Shown here: positions 1-11,731 of the stretch, piece after piece
Layout of the letters: every line of letters begins with the position of its first letter
Position numbering within the stretch: position 1 is the stretch's first letter
Assembly: GCA_963971225.1 (NCBI GenBank)
Contig: OZ020269.1
Location: 31,103,783-31,167,782 of the forward strand
Direction: 5' to 3'
Length of the DNA stretch: 64,000 bases
From: Melieria omissa
Lineage: Eukaryota > Arthropoda > Insecta > Diptera > Ulidiidae
Notes under the pieces: generated by a model
Seen by the model: only the letters and a program-made list of their open reading frames with translations
Told to the model about the DNA's origin: nothing
The model's database searches: none
Made by a program: the position numbers and the translations under genes

Positions 1-213
1 TCAGTGACGGTATTTTGCAATGAAAACTGAATGCAAATGCCTGAATGCAGCAAAAACAATACTTGAAATCAAGAGGCATGACTGAACTGAGGGATTTACA
101 AAAGAAGCACTAATGATGTTTGCTGGATATTTGTGCCAGGACAATAAATTTAGGAGTAGTGATTTTTGTTTTACTGATTTTTTAAAAAGACTTTTTGTGT
201 TCTATTATGAGAA
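1..213. other. Intergenic, nothing recognised
   Basis: AT-rich sequence before the pentanucleotide array. I see no coding, RNA or repeat signal in it. Confidence 0.5.
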
Positions 214-370
214 ATTTTATTTATTTTTATTTTATTTTATTTTATTTTATTTTATTTTATTTTATTTTATTTTATTTTATTTTATTTTATTTTATTTTAT
301 TTTATTTTATTTTATTTTATTTCATTTTATTTTATTTCATTTTATTTTATTTTATTTTATTTTATTTTAT
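214..370 (+). repeat. (TTTTA)n microsatellite, left part
   Basis: About 30 copies of the pentamer TTTTA with a few T-to-C changes. The same array resumes at 966, after a 595-bp GC-richer segment, so the two blocks look like one microsatellite split by an insertion. Open frames across it only reflect the repeat. Confidence 0.95.
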
Positions 371-965
371 TGTGGTGGTTTCTGTCTGGTCGTTTAGTAG
401 TGGATTCTGTCTGTGTTTAGGTGCGAGTTCGTAGTCCGGGTACTCTTGATTAGGAAGCGAGAGTACGCCGTAAAAGTTGGCCACAAAGGCCGCAATGTTT
501 TCCCCGAGTGAAATAAGCAAACAAACGCGTCGCTTGATCTCAGTACGAGAAGTTGCTTTATTTTCCAAAAATTGTCCCTTATATACTAAATTCACAAACT
601 GTTGTACGAAGGGGCAATTCCAGTGCTCCTCCCTCTATTTCCAATGCTTTCGCATCGCGCCAATCACAACCCGGGTCAAAACCGGCAACGCGGCACTTTC
701 CCAAAGTGGGCCAGCGCACTGCGTTGACCTGCGGTAGGTCGGATCGTGTTGCATGCGCGATTGGTGCAAGCGCCCACATGTGTTGTGACATGTGTTGCCT
801 GTGCAAGTGCAGGCCACTTGAGTGACGCCGGCGTTCTTGTGCATGCGACACTTGACACTTGCAAATGTAAACAAAGTGGCGCGCGCACCGATCGATGCAC
901 GTCGGTCTTGCCGATTGGCTTGCGCGCTATGGTATTGGCATCAGTGGTCATGCGGTACCACTACA
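371..965 (-). mobile_element. Probable solo LTR inserted in the (TTTTA)n array
   Basis: This 595-bp segment begins TGTGGTGG and ends CCACTACA, giving TG...CA ends with short inverted termini. It is flanked on both sides by TTAT (367-370 and 966-969), consistent with a 4-bp target duplication. On the minus strand a TATATAAG box (578-585) is followed 15 nt later by AATAAA (557-562), a normal LTR promoter and poly(A) arrangement. There is no internal coding region, so it is read as a solo LTR left by LTR-LTR recombination. It has no visible similarity to the LTRs at 24052 and 29612. Because the surrounding array is itself rich in TTAT, the duplication alone is weak evidence; the ends plus the promoter signals carry the call. 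Confidence 0.6.
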
Positions 966-1060
966 TTATTTTATTTTATTTTATTTTATTTTATTTTATT
1001 TTATTTTATTTTATTTTATTTTATTTTATTTTATTTTATTTTATTTTATTTTATTTTATT
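966..1060 (+). repeat. (TTTTA)n microsatellite, right part
   Basis: About 19 pentamer copies in the same strand phase as the block ending at 370. It reads as the right half of the array interrupted by the putative solo LTR. Confidence 0.95.
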
Positions 1061-1423
1061 ATGTAGGATAACAATATATTATATGCTGAAATTCTAATGA
1101 AAAAATTGAATGCTGACCTCTGTTGGAAACAGCAAATCGTTTGGAAAGTACAGTCATATCCTGTGATTTAATGCAAAAGATATAAATATATGATTTCATG
1201 ATCTCGATGGATTCAAATCAAGAGTCCATAACCACTTCTCTCAAAATCCTATCTCCTAACCTTTATATACTTTCTGAACCAACGCACTCCTTACATATCA
1301 TCTCAACTCGAACCAATGTTCTTGGACTCGTTTGCTACTAAAAAATATAACAACAACAAACGCAACAACTCGAATGAAATTCAATTTAGAATTAAATCAA
1401 AGTCAAACAATGCTTGTAGGTCC
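1061..1423. other. Intergenic, nothing recognised
   Basis: AT-rich unique-looking sequence between the microsatellite and the hAT element. No gene or repeat signal was seen. Confidence 0.4.
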
Positions 1424-1431
1424 ATACATAC

Positions 1432-2404
1432 TAGGCATCGCATCCCGGGATCCCGGACTTTTTCCAGTCCCGAAAATCCCGGGATTCAAATCTTTTAATC
1501 CCGGGATTTTCGGGATTGCAAAAGATGCTTCAAAGTTCAAATGAAATAAATTTAAAAGCACAAAAACCCAATTCCTTATCTGAAGCAGGAGGGAGGGGAT
1601 AGAGGGCGTCTTTTGCAAAAGGCTTATAATTATTTACTAAGCATTCAACCAGCAAGTGTTGAATCTGAAAGATGTTTTCTCTCAGCAGGGGTTATTTGCA
1701 ATAAATTTCGCTCTAGATTAGAGGGCAAAACATTTAATGCCTTAGTATTTTTAAGATCTCAGTTTTTACTTAATCACAACGCTTAACTTTTTTATCGAAA
1801 TAATCGAAGTAAAACTAAAAGTACTAACAAATTAACTATTTTATTTTTTTTTATCAAATATGCGTATATATGTACGTTATGATACATTTGATGCAAAGCA
1901 ATAAGTTATGTTTAAGTGTCATTTTTGGATAAAACAAAATGTTATCAAACTGAAGTTAAATGTCAAATGAAAAACTTTTAAGTTAAACAAAATGTTGTCA
2001 AGGATGACTATGTTTATTTATTTGATTTAAATTTAAACTGACAATTTTGAATGTAATTGTCAACTGATTGTAAATGACAACTGATTGTAAATGACAACTG
2101 GATTTTGGTGATGTGCCGCGTACAACCAACCACTTCGACGACTCAACACCGACTGCCTCCCTTTCCGCCTTACAATGTGATTAAATTCAAGATAAAAAAT
2201 CTTAAAACTACCCCAAATGTGATTAAACTGTGTCCATTTTTATGGTAAATATATTATAAACAAGTATTTATGCAATTTGGTAAAATTGTTTTATTTAAAA
2301 AATTTGTTATTTGAATCCCGGGATTAAATCCCGGGATCCCGGGATTTGCCTTTTCAATCCCGAAAATCCCGGGATCGCAAAATGGCAAAAAATTGCGATC
2401 CCTA
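1432..2404 (+). mobile_element. Internally deleted hAT transposon with 8-bp target duplication
   Basis: Terminal inverted repeats TAGGCATCGCA (1432-1442) and TGCGATCCCTA (2394-2404) match at 10 of 11 positions and begin TAGG, common for hAT ends. The flanks are perfect 8-bp duplications, atacatac at 1424-1431 and 2405-2412. Both ends carry clustered subterminal copies of the palindrome CCCGGGATTT (about 1443-1515 and 2312-2375), the type of site hAT transposases bind. Inside is a remnant of the transposase C-terminus. At 973 bp the element is too short to be autonomous. The flanking DNA contains TACA repeats, so the duplication could be partly fortuitous, but the ends, subterminal repeats and coding remnant agree. 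Confidence 0.85.
1604..1786 (+). pseudogene. hAT transposase C-terminal dimerisation domain remnant
   Basis: An open frame of about 60 codons ends at TAA 1784-1786. Its translation contains LLSIQPASVESERCFLSAG, followed by VICNKFRSRLEG and NALVFLRSQ. This is the conserved hAT-family C-terminal (hATC) dimerisation motif, in which Ala/Ser-x-x-Ser-Glu-Arg-x-Phe-Ser is typical. The rest of the transposase (BED finger, catalytic RNase H-like domain, insertion domain) is missing from this 973-bp element. The final stretch ending NHNA and the stop codon look like a natural C-terminus. It cannot encode an active enzyme by itself. Confidence 0.8.
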
Positions 2405-2412
2405 ATACATAC

Positions 2413-4330
2413 ATACATATGTATATTCATATATGCATGGAAACACGCTAATACACCCACACCCTCTCACACACAAACACACTGACATACAAACCCAGAC
2501 GCCTGCACTGTATGCAACGACACAGATAACCAGCGTTGCCAAAAAATTAAAACCAACAAAAAAAACACGATCGGGAAAATGTCGACATTGGCCATGTGAC
2601 ATTTGGCTATACGCCGCTGTTGACGAGTCGCTGCCGCCTGGTCGCTTGGCCGCTTGGCCGCCTGTGTTGCATGCATAATAACAGCACAACGACGACTAGT
2701 AGCGTCCATGTTGCGCATGTTGTAAGCAACATTTTGGATGTCCACTTGCAGATGTGAACTATATATGTGCATGTGTATGTAAGTATGTATGTGCTATATG
2801 TGTATGGACTATATGCAGAATATGAAATGGCCATCGCAAATGAGAATTGGCAGAAGCGGAACGGAGGAGGAGGCGAGTAGATTCAGAAAATGTTTAGAAT
2901 ATGGGAAATATATAATAAAATACAAGTATATAAGTGTCTACATACGTATTTATGTATCTATGTATATAAACATAGAAAGTGCCAAGCGTAAGACATCAGT
3001 TTTGGAATTGAACTATTTGTTATTGTTGCAATTATTTGGTAAGCCGACAGTAAAACAGCCTCGGTTTGAACCAAACCACCTTTGAAAATTTAATAATTCG
3101 GGTTTCGGTTCGTTACAGATATTTAAAAAATTGCATTGGTTACGTTTTCTTTTCGTTCAAAAGGACCGAAAGCATCTTTCGGTTCCAAATGGGTTTGGCT
3201 CAGAAGTCATACACAGTTCTGGTTTTCAGCACTGTTACAGTTAGATTTTTAAAATGTCTTTTGGTGACTCCAATATCTCAAAAACTTTGCATAAATTACG
3301 CCATATTGAAATCAAATTTTGCATTTTGGAATTCTAATTCACATGCAACGACACTAAAAACCGTCGAAATATGCTTTTCATGTCGATTTGGAACATTTTT
3401 GAAGATGCAATTTTGAATACTGAAATTCTGCCAAAAGTTTTGTTTTGAGTGATTTCGAATTTTCGAAATGCTTTTAAGCACTGCTTGCATATGAACAATT
3501 AGCTGCACTTACCGATGACCACATATAAGATTTTAAATAGATTTTAGTCCCATTGAAGCATTTGATTTGCATTTGAAACACTGCCCCTCTTTGAGCATAT
3601 AGAGTCTGTATATCAGACGTTCCATGCATTTGGCACAGTCAGTCACCGCAGGCGCCGGAGTGTACTCGTCGGATTACAACATTTACCACAACACAATATA
3701 ACAACGCAGTTGGATTTTGTGCTCGACGGCTGGACGCAGTGCGTGAATTTTATGCACCAAACCACGAAACTCGAACCTCGAACGACCACACACACACACA
3801 CTCATGTACAGAACATATGAATGCACTATACATAAATATGTATGTATGTAGATGTTTGGCTGTGTGCGTTGGACTGCTTGCATTTCATATTGGCGCAGCA
3901 GTGGTTAGCGCTGACTAGTAGCCAAGTAGTAGCAGCGCGAACCAAGCATCGGTTGCAGTAACTTTTTCAATTTTGACATGCTTTGGCTGTGTGTGTGTAT
4001 GTGTGTGGTGTATGGAACTTGATGACCATTCCATGTTTGTGGCGAGACAGCCACTATTGTGGGTTGCTTTATTGAGGGTATTCACGATCTGAATAAATTT
4101 GCTGAAGAAAATCAAAAGAGCTTATTTCCATAATAACTGATTTATCAAATCATTCTCCGTTGCTTTTCTAAAACTCTGGAATCGAGTTTATTTTTCTGTC
4201 AGCCGCAAACTTACAAGAGACTATGTGGCAGATCAAAAAGGTAGTTAATATAAATTTAATTAATTTTTTTCTTTATTCATGTTTGACCTTGTTCTTTAAA
4301 AGTTCATTCACATTCTAATGTTACACAATC
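2413..4330. other. Intergenic with short microsatellites
   Basis: Contains CA-rich runs (2445-2490), TATG/TGTA runs (2765-2805), (AC)n near 3788 and (TG)n near 3990. No open frame looks like a protein. Confidence 0.5.
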
Positions 4331-4334
4331 TTAA

Positions 4335-4891
4335 CCCTTAAATGCTTAAATCTTTACCCAAATGCCTTATATCGTGAACACCACCATTGACTGCTGTTGA
4401 GCTACAGTAACCAATTTTTTCAATTTAAATTCTATTTTTGTTTTAGAATATTTTACATTTTATGCATAATAAACTAACCAACCGACCGCCCTTCATTGCA
4501 TAAATGTATTCGGTATTAAAACCGATGGTGGAGGGGTTAGATTTCTAGTTTCGTACCAAAACATTTTTTGTTATGAATGTACACTAGTCTGCGCTTTCAT
4601 ATTTTTTTATATATTATGAAACTTCTTTCTACATTTTTACTAACAATGCACTTGGTAAATCTGAACTTTCAAACAAGCGAAAACTTTTGCAAGCAGTGTG
4701 GCTTGTGTTATGTTTCTAAATATTTTGCACTCATAATGGAAAAGAAATTAATTTATTAAAGCTCACTTTGGAGTTGTTTAATGACTCAGTTCACTGGTTG
4801 TCTTTCAAGATTGATAGTTAGTTCATGAAAGCAGTCACAGCGATCATTCAGTCGGAAATAAAAACCAAAAATATGCCTTACTCTTAAAGGG
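4335..4891. mobile_element. Candidate TTAA-flanked MITE (piggyBac-like)
   Basis: The segment starts CCCTTAAATG directly after TTAA (4331-4334) and ends CTTTAAGAG-like on the opposite strand directly before TTAA (4892-4895), that is AAAGGG then TTAA. CCCTT-type ends at a TTAA target are the hallmark of piggyBac-superfamily elements. The inverted match beyond the first six or so bases is poor, so this copy may be old or a chance pairing. Confidence 0.4.
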
Positions 4892-4895
4892 TTAA

Positions 4896-5579
4896 GTTGG
4901 AATTTAAGATGAGACATTTGTATTTTTTGGCTTTTTTAATTTTTGTATTAAACTTTTTTGTTTTATAAAATTATTTACAATTTCATATACAATTATCGTC
5001 AGTTCAAAAATGCTAAAAAAAAATGTTAGTAATGTTATGATGATGATGATGGTGTGATGCATTTAGAAGGAGCTTATTTGCAAATAAAACCGATTATGAT
5101 CAGAATTTGCACTACAATCGATTAAAAATGTTCGTGCAATCGTTCGACTGTTTGTAATTCTCATCTGCTTAATGTGGATAGCGATAGAAGTAAGTGAAGA
5201 GATCTCCTTTCTACGAACTACTTACTGGAATCAACATATGCACTGTGGCACCTCCTCCCCTAAACTAACAGGGATGCCAGATGTGGGTAAAATAAAATCT
5301 CGATTTGGGACAAAGAAAGCTGGCAGATGGTCCAGCTAAAGAGGCGTCTGAACAAAACTTTTGTGGATCCCAACCAACAATTGGACTAAGCATTTCAAGG
5401 GTTGGGGATCGGGTCAACAGTTGTGAGAACTAAACTTAAAGCATAGGTGGAATAGAATGACAGACTCAAACCGGTATAAGACAGTCTTAAAGGTGTCAAT
5501 AGGCAGCGAAGCCGAAAGAGTCCATAGCCTATATCTGAGATCTCATAGAAGGCTAACTGCATCAGAAGAGACGACACGG
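4896..5579. other. Intergenic, nothing recognised
   Basis: AT-rich to mixed sequence with a short ATG-ATG run at about 5038. No gene signal was seen. Confidence 0.4.
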
Positions 5580-5583
5580 TTAA

Positions 5584-6059
5584 CCCTTTCGGTACTATTT
5601 AAAAATCAGTCTTTTCAATTTTATTACTGTTTAAACCTACATAATGAATAATCAAAAGTAATTTTATTAAATATTGTTCGAAAAAGTGGTTTTTGGGCTG
5701 CATGCCATATGGCTTAGTAAGAAATAAAAAATATCGTACAGCCTTAGTGAACTATATTTGGGATCTAACTTTTTGTACACTTACTAAAGCAATAAATACC
5801 TACTAGATTACTTACATAAACCTATGAAATAAATTGAGTTTTGTAATAGAATAAATAAAAGTACGAAGTGACCTCTTTTTGTAAAATACGCAGCTCGATA
5901 GGACTTTCTGAACCCTTACAATTTACTTGGCACACTAGTAAAAATCTTTTTTTTAATTTTTTGGTATAAAAACCTTCAGGGAAAAATACAAAAATATAAA
6001 AACATAGTATCCACAAGTTGTTGACCATATGGACATATGGCATAGAATAACCGAAAGGG
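5584..6059. mobile_element. TTAA-flanked MITE (piggyBac-like), 476 bp
   Basis: The ends are CCCTTTCGGT (5584-5593) and ACCGAAAGGG (6050-6059), a perfect inverted pair of at least 10 bp, immediately bounded by TTAA at 5580-5583 and 6060-6063. Subterminal GCCATATGG-type motifs occur near both ends (about 5703 and 6027-6042). TTAA targets with CCC...GGG ends are diagnostic of the piggyBac superfamily. No transposase sequence remains, so it would need an enzyme from elsewhere. Confidence 0.75.
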
Positions 6060-6063
6060 TTAA

Positions 6064-7904
6064 ACCTTGTTGATGGCTTTGCCTGCAGACTGTGCTCTAA
6101 GGATGCGTGTGTGAGTGAGAGAGTGTGTGTACGGGAGTCCCGTTCCAGCTGGTACAAAACTGTTTTTTCTGGCCATAAAGGAAAGAGAAGGAAATATCTG
6201 CCTTAAGTGATATTGCGATTAGGAAGAGGTCGATATCTACGGTAGTTTTCTGGTCGACTCATTGGAACACATGCAGTATAGCGAACCCTCATGAAAAAAA
6301 GGGAGATTGGGCTATATAGAACTTATTTTTGTAAATCTAACAAAGTAAAAATTTTGCCTGGAAAACGTCCCAAAAAAGCGTGGCTCGGGGTCAAAGTTCC
6401 AATTTTTTATCAAAAAAACTCAATTAATCTCCAACTGATTTACACGACATGGGTGTCGAACGAAAGGTCTTTTCCATATATTTCTATTTATGTGCAACAT
6501 TAGATACGTAATATGTACTAATAAGAAGTTTTAAGCGACAAAAATTTGTGTTTATACAAATTTTTCCAAAAACATTTTTTTTCTCGAAAAAATCTGTTAT
6601 TAAGGTATAACAAATTTATTACCTATTGTAGCTTGCAGAATTTCCTTTACAATGAAATATAAAAATGTATACTTTTGTTTTTTATAAATATATTTTTTTA
6701 ATTTTTTTCCAAAGCCATTTCATGTTCACCTTCGCCATCACTTTCGGGCAATAAGAGCTGAAGGAGGTTGTAAAAGTTTTTAAAAAGATTTTTGTATTAA
6801 AAAAATCCAAATTTCCAGCTTTACATTATTTTAAAAGCTTAAATTTCGCCAAATAGCCATTAACACTTTTTTCCTTTTATAGTATTGTGGCATTAAATCT
6901 TTTGCGTGACGCCTTCAATTGTATTTGTGTATTGGTTATATTTTTCCATTATATGGATGGTGGTAGTGAACTGCAGTTTTTTCGTATTCAAGTACCTTTT
7001 GTGGGACCGATCTTCGACCTCACAAGGTTAGTGGTTTTAAGTTGTTAAAGTTTTAAATAAAACAGCATTATAAACGCAAATCCTGGAAGATGATGTGCCT
7101 CCAGTTATGTCTCCTTATTGAAGAACGGACTTCTGTACACGCATTTGAAACCTCATTTGTTTTCATCTAAGCTGACCGAATCTGGCCCAACCTTTGTACA
7201 TTTGTTACAATTCTTGCGTTTGATCATCGATTCTGACCATCGGCGCTGCATGACGTGCTGTCTCAATCAATGTGCGTATTTGCCAGAATGTGCTTAGTGT
7301 GTGTCGAACTGCCACGAAAATGAAAAAAAAAACTCAAATGAAAAGAAACAGTAAAAGTGCAAATCAGTGCAGCTTAAGTGCGAGAGTGCAACATTCTGTA
7401 CAGCGACGAGCCATTTGGGCAAACATCGATAATTCTTTGAAAGCAACGACTAATATTGCACTCGCGCTCGGACATTGCGAAGCGTTTTTCAACTTGCCAC
7501 ACAAGACAGCGATAATTCGAGCTAATGGCGGCGAACGCAACCAATGCGCTTGCATCAAAATTTCTCCACTCACCGCCGCGCCGCGCATTCGCCGTGCAAC
7601 ATCATTAACATTGCCAGCCGGCAGCCGAGGACCGAGGGCGATCGAAATCACTCGCCTGACTGAACAACATTCACGGACGTGTTGCACGCAGCCGCCGGCC
7701 AAAGTAGCCGCACACTTGCCACCCGTTTCGGCTTTTCTGATTCAGCAGCGTTTGCTTTTATCTATTGACATCATTTCTGTACCTATACATACTGCATCTA
7801 TGTACTTATGTATGTACATAGTTATGTGTATACAGTGACTGACAGTCGAAAACGTACAGCATTGTGGAATATATTTTTATTATAAATATTCAAGTTGGGT
7901 AAAT
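6064..7904. other. Intergenic; GC-richer patch at 7270-7750
   Basis: Mostly AT-rich. A patch at about 7270-7750 has more balanced composition and open frames on both strands, but the translations show no domain, signal or repeat expected of a real protein. It could be regulatory DNA or an untranslated exon. Confidence 0.4.
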
Positions 7905-9090
7905 AGACTTATATGAGCCGATAAAGTAACCATATGTAAAGTAAATATGCAGCCGGATTCCAGAAAAAATAAAACAGTAAAGTAACCATACAGAGAAAGA
8001 CAGTCGAATGAACAAAATGTGCGATCAATAAATTAAAGTTTCGCATCAGACAGATAGAGTAACCACACAATTGTTGCCAGGTATTGAGTCGGTTCCTAAA
8101 AATGTCCGATTAATAGTAAAATTGTCTGTCAGACAGTAAAGTAACCATAACAAGGAGACCACATACAACGTCGCATCATGCAAAATGTGGGACAAATCGT
8201 TAAATTTTATATCAGACAGTAAATTAACTTAACGAAGGAAGCCAAGAATTGAGTCATTTCACAGAAATGTGAGTTTAACAGCAATGTTTTATATCAGACA
8301 GTAAAGTAACCATATGGGTTAAATCAAATATTGATTCGAGTATTACAAATTGAGACAAAACAAAAAAGTTTCATATAACCCAGAAAAATAACCACATTGA
8401 TGTAGACAATTATTGAGTCGGATCACAAAATTGTACAGAGCAATTGAATTGAATTTTTATATCAGACAGTAAAGTAACCATGTGGGTTAGTTTAAATATT
8501 GACCCGGGTGCCAAAAATTGACATCCAACAATAAAGCATAATACCATCTAGTAAAGTAACCATATAGAGGAAGCCAAATATTGAGTCGGATTACAAAACT
8601 GTACGGCAAGCAGTAAAGTTTTACACCAGACTGCAAAGTAACCTAATGGAGCAACCCAAGTATTGAATCGTATCACCAAAATTAAGTGAACAGTGAAGTT
8701 TTATACAGTGAAGTTTTAAAACAGTGAAGTTTTAAACAGTGAAGTTTTATATCAAACAGTGAATTTTTATATCAGACAGTAAAGTAACCATGTGGGTTTA
8801 ATCAAATATTAATTTCAAATTTACATCCAACAATAAAGTTTCATATCCCACAGTAAAGTAACCATATAGAGAAAGCAAGTTATCGAGTCGAATAACAAAA
8901 CTGTACAGCAAGCAGTAAAGTTTTACATCAAACAGTAAAGTAACCATAAGGATGAAGTCACATACTAAGTTAGATCGGAAAAATGTAGAACACATAGTAA
9001 AGTTAAAAAAAAGCTGATAAAGTAACCGTGTTGAGGAAAAAAATTCTAAATCTTAAAGTTTTATAAGAGCAAATAAAATAACCGTTGGAA
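7905..9090 (+). repeat. Degenerate tandem array, period about 80 bp
   Basis: The core CAGTAAAGTAACCAT, or a close variant, recurs near 7924, 7978, 8057, 8135, 8218, 8298, 8385, 8470, 8551, 8634, 8780, 8856, 8935, 9020 and 9075. Most spacings are 76-87 bp. Between cores are further conserved words such as ATTGAGTCGG, TACAAAA and AGTTTTATATCAGACAG. One interval (8690-8770) is stretched by local repeats of CAGTGAAGTTTTA. This is a minisatellite or short satellite of about 15 diverged units. No coding function is suggested. Confidence 0.85.
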
Positions 9091-11731
9091 GAAATCGAAG
9101 TGAATTTTTCTTATAGTTTCAATGAAGGAATTGCTAACTTTTAAATATCAAATATATATTTTTATATAAGAAATCAAAACCTATAAAAACTATTTTTAAT
9201 AATTAAATCTTGCTGTACTAATTTTAGTGGTAATCACTGTATGTCAGTTTGTATCTTCCCACCATTTGTTCATTTTCCATTGCCAAATCGGAAGTGATCT
9301 TTTTTCCTGCTGCATCTGCAAGTTGTTTGGTTTGCAAGGCACACAAACACACACACACACACATGCCGATTCCTGTACAACAACACTGCAGTCTGCAAAG
9401 CCTTTGATTCTTGGATGGCGCTGATTTCGATTCCACCACATCCGCATTCGGTAAAAGCATTCTTGCACAGCATCCCCTCGCTCTTTCTCGCTCCATATCT
9501 CCCACTTACTGCCCGCTGCCGAATTAATCCCAATTGGTGCATTTTGGTGCTCTTTTCGAATTATCGCCGTGGTACGTGGTGCGAGCGAACTTTTAAGAAA
9601 TCGCATTTGCAGTTTCTGTTTGGCATTTTCCGTTGCTTTTCGCGCTCTCCAACGTCCCCTTCCGACCACTTGCCTTGCGGACTTGCAGTTGGTTGGCATT
9701 GGGTTTGCGTGCACGGACGATACTTTAAATTGTTTCCTGCAAGCAAATCTGCAACAAACATTGGTTATTTAAATCCTTGCTCCTTGCCAGCGCAAGTTAA
9801 ACGTTTCGACCGTTTTCGAAATTCGACGAAAACTTACGTTTTATGCTTACGCAGGGAATTAAAGTCAGGGGGATAATTACGAGTTCGAGTTTCCGATGAA
9901 AATTCCCTGCCAATAAGAAACGCCCGAAAGCCAGAAAGTGCGAAACTTTGTAACGCTTGGTGGATATCAAAGCAATCAATTGCACTACAATCCAGGGAAT
10001 AATTATTTCAAAAACAAATAAAAATGCTCAGTTTCATTAACTAGAAGGAAATCTTTGGAAATTAGTGTACTTTCAAACGCACATATCGGAGATTGCACAG
10101 AATCATTCAGTTTAGTATCAGTGAATGTGATTCTTTTTGTTGCCACCTCGTCTGCTGCTTTTTTCCTGGTTTGTTCGAGAATTTTCTAAAGTTCATCAAA
10201 AAGACTAACCATCCCCCCAGCATTTCCACAAAAACATACCTCGATTTCGTGTGTTCGAAAAAATGATTGAACATTTTTACTTCGAAAAACAAGTTCTCTA
10301 CTTTTTTTTTGTGTCGATTTGAATTTTTGTTATGCGTTTTACTACCAACTGCTAATTACTTTCTTATGAAATTTGCTCGGCATAGAACCATTATCCTCGC
10401 AGATTTTCTGCATAAATCTAACCGAATCTGTTTGTGTCCTCGCATTACATGATTTCGAACGTAGTTGTCCATTCTGTGAATTGCATCAGTGTGACTGGAA
10501 ATGGTTTGTCAACTTTTCCTCTTAACTCGGCGCTAATTGCAAGTCCAGTTCCAATTAAGTATTTCATGCGCGATGAGTTTTGAGTGGCGCCAAGCATCTC
10601 CAATGAATCATTACTGCGTCGACAACAAAGACTCATTATCTATGTATGTGTGTAATGTATTTTTTGTATGTGTGTTTGTGCATTTCTCGGCACCAAATGC
10701 AACAAATAGCCTCTGTCCAAGAATCACATAATTAGTGTAAAATTGCGCCCATTCATGACTTGAATTGGCATTCTGAAAGCAGAAATTTTTTTCGCTTCGC
10801 TTTATTTGTCCATTTGTGTGTGTGTGTGTCTGACCCTTTGCTTTTGATTTGTCTGGCAATCAAAATAGGCGTGTGCTCGGCGCAAAAGTGCATCAATAAA
10901 CATAATTAAGTAGTTCAATCAAATTTTTTACACAAACCAACAAAGGCACAAAGAAACCAAACCAAATCGAAAAAGGCCAACTGGCGCATCTGAGCCAATG
11001 TGGCAAGCATCTTTGGCGTTGTGCTTTTTGTTTTGTTTCTTTTCTGACCATTTATTTGTTTGCTTAGTTGTTTGTTGGTCGCCGGGTGAAAAGTCGTCTA
11101 CATGTTTATTCAATTGGCATGGCACATTGTAGGTGTGGCAACACTGGCAAAGTGGCAGCCAGCCGCGCTGTGAAAAAATAAGCACAAATCACATAAAGCG
11201 AAGACGAAAAAGGGTAAACGAAAACAACGGTCGTATTTTTGTAAGCACATTCTGATTGTCCGTGAAAGCAAAAGTCCTGGCGAGTGTTGTTCGAGGGCCG
11301 CGGCGTATTCGATTTAATGTCATCGACTGCTGTCGTTGCCCAATTTTCGATTCAATTACTTGCAGCTGACTTCATACATTAACCAATTGACAGATTTCCC
11401 AAGAACGTGAAAACTGTACTGCGCCTTAAAAGTGACAAACAGGTCGTCAGTAAAGTGGGAGCCGAGTGGGTATTGTGCGTTCAATGGTTAAGAATTTTTG
11501 CTTGCGGAATTGCAGAAATTAGCAACAACTGTTCAGTGAAAGGCATTAAAGTCTCTTACAAAATTCAAATACAATAATAAATTTCTCTGGAAGCTGTTTG
11601 TATCATTGGTACACAAATTAGCATCAAAGACAAATAATGGGTTTTGTTTTAGGTTTGGTAAAACTTTTACCAAAACATTTCCATTGATAAACAAAGTTTA
11701 TGTTGATAATTAATTATCCCGTGACAGGGTT
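9091..11731. other. Intergenic; mixed-composition stretch 9230-9900
   Basis: Contains (AC)n at 9344-9362 and TG-rich runs near 10660 and 10815. The block at 9230-9900 is less AT-rich and open in several frames on both strands, which is typical of balanced composition. None of the translations looks like a known protein. Confidence 0.4.

Noticed and set aside
113..434. Open frames of 79-94 codons through the TTTTA array
   Set aside because: Pure repeat translation (FILFY units); no start context or protein features.
7272..7838. 188-codon plus-strand frame
   Set aside because: Basic, low-complexity translation without motifs; frames on the other strand are equally open, as expected from composition.
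7905..9090. CRISPR-like array
   Set aside because: Repeats are long, diverged and spacer parts are also related; eukaryotic context; it is an ordinary minisatellite.
9244..9876. Overlapping frames of about 153-156 codons on both strands
   Set aside because: No domain, no splice support, both strands open; treated as composition effect.
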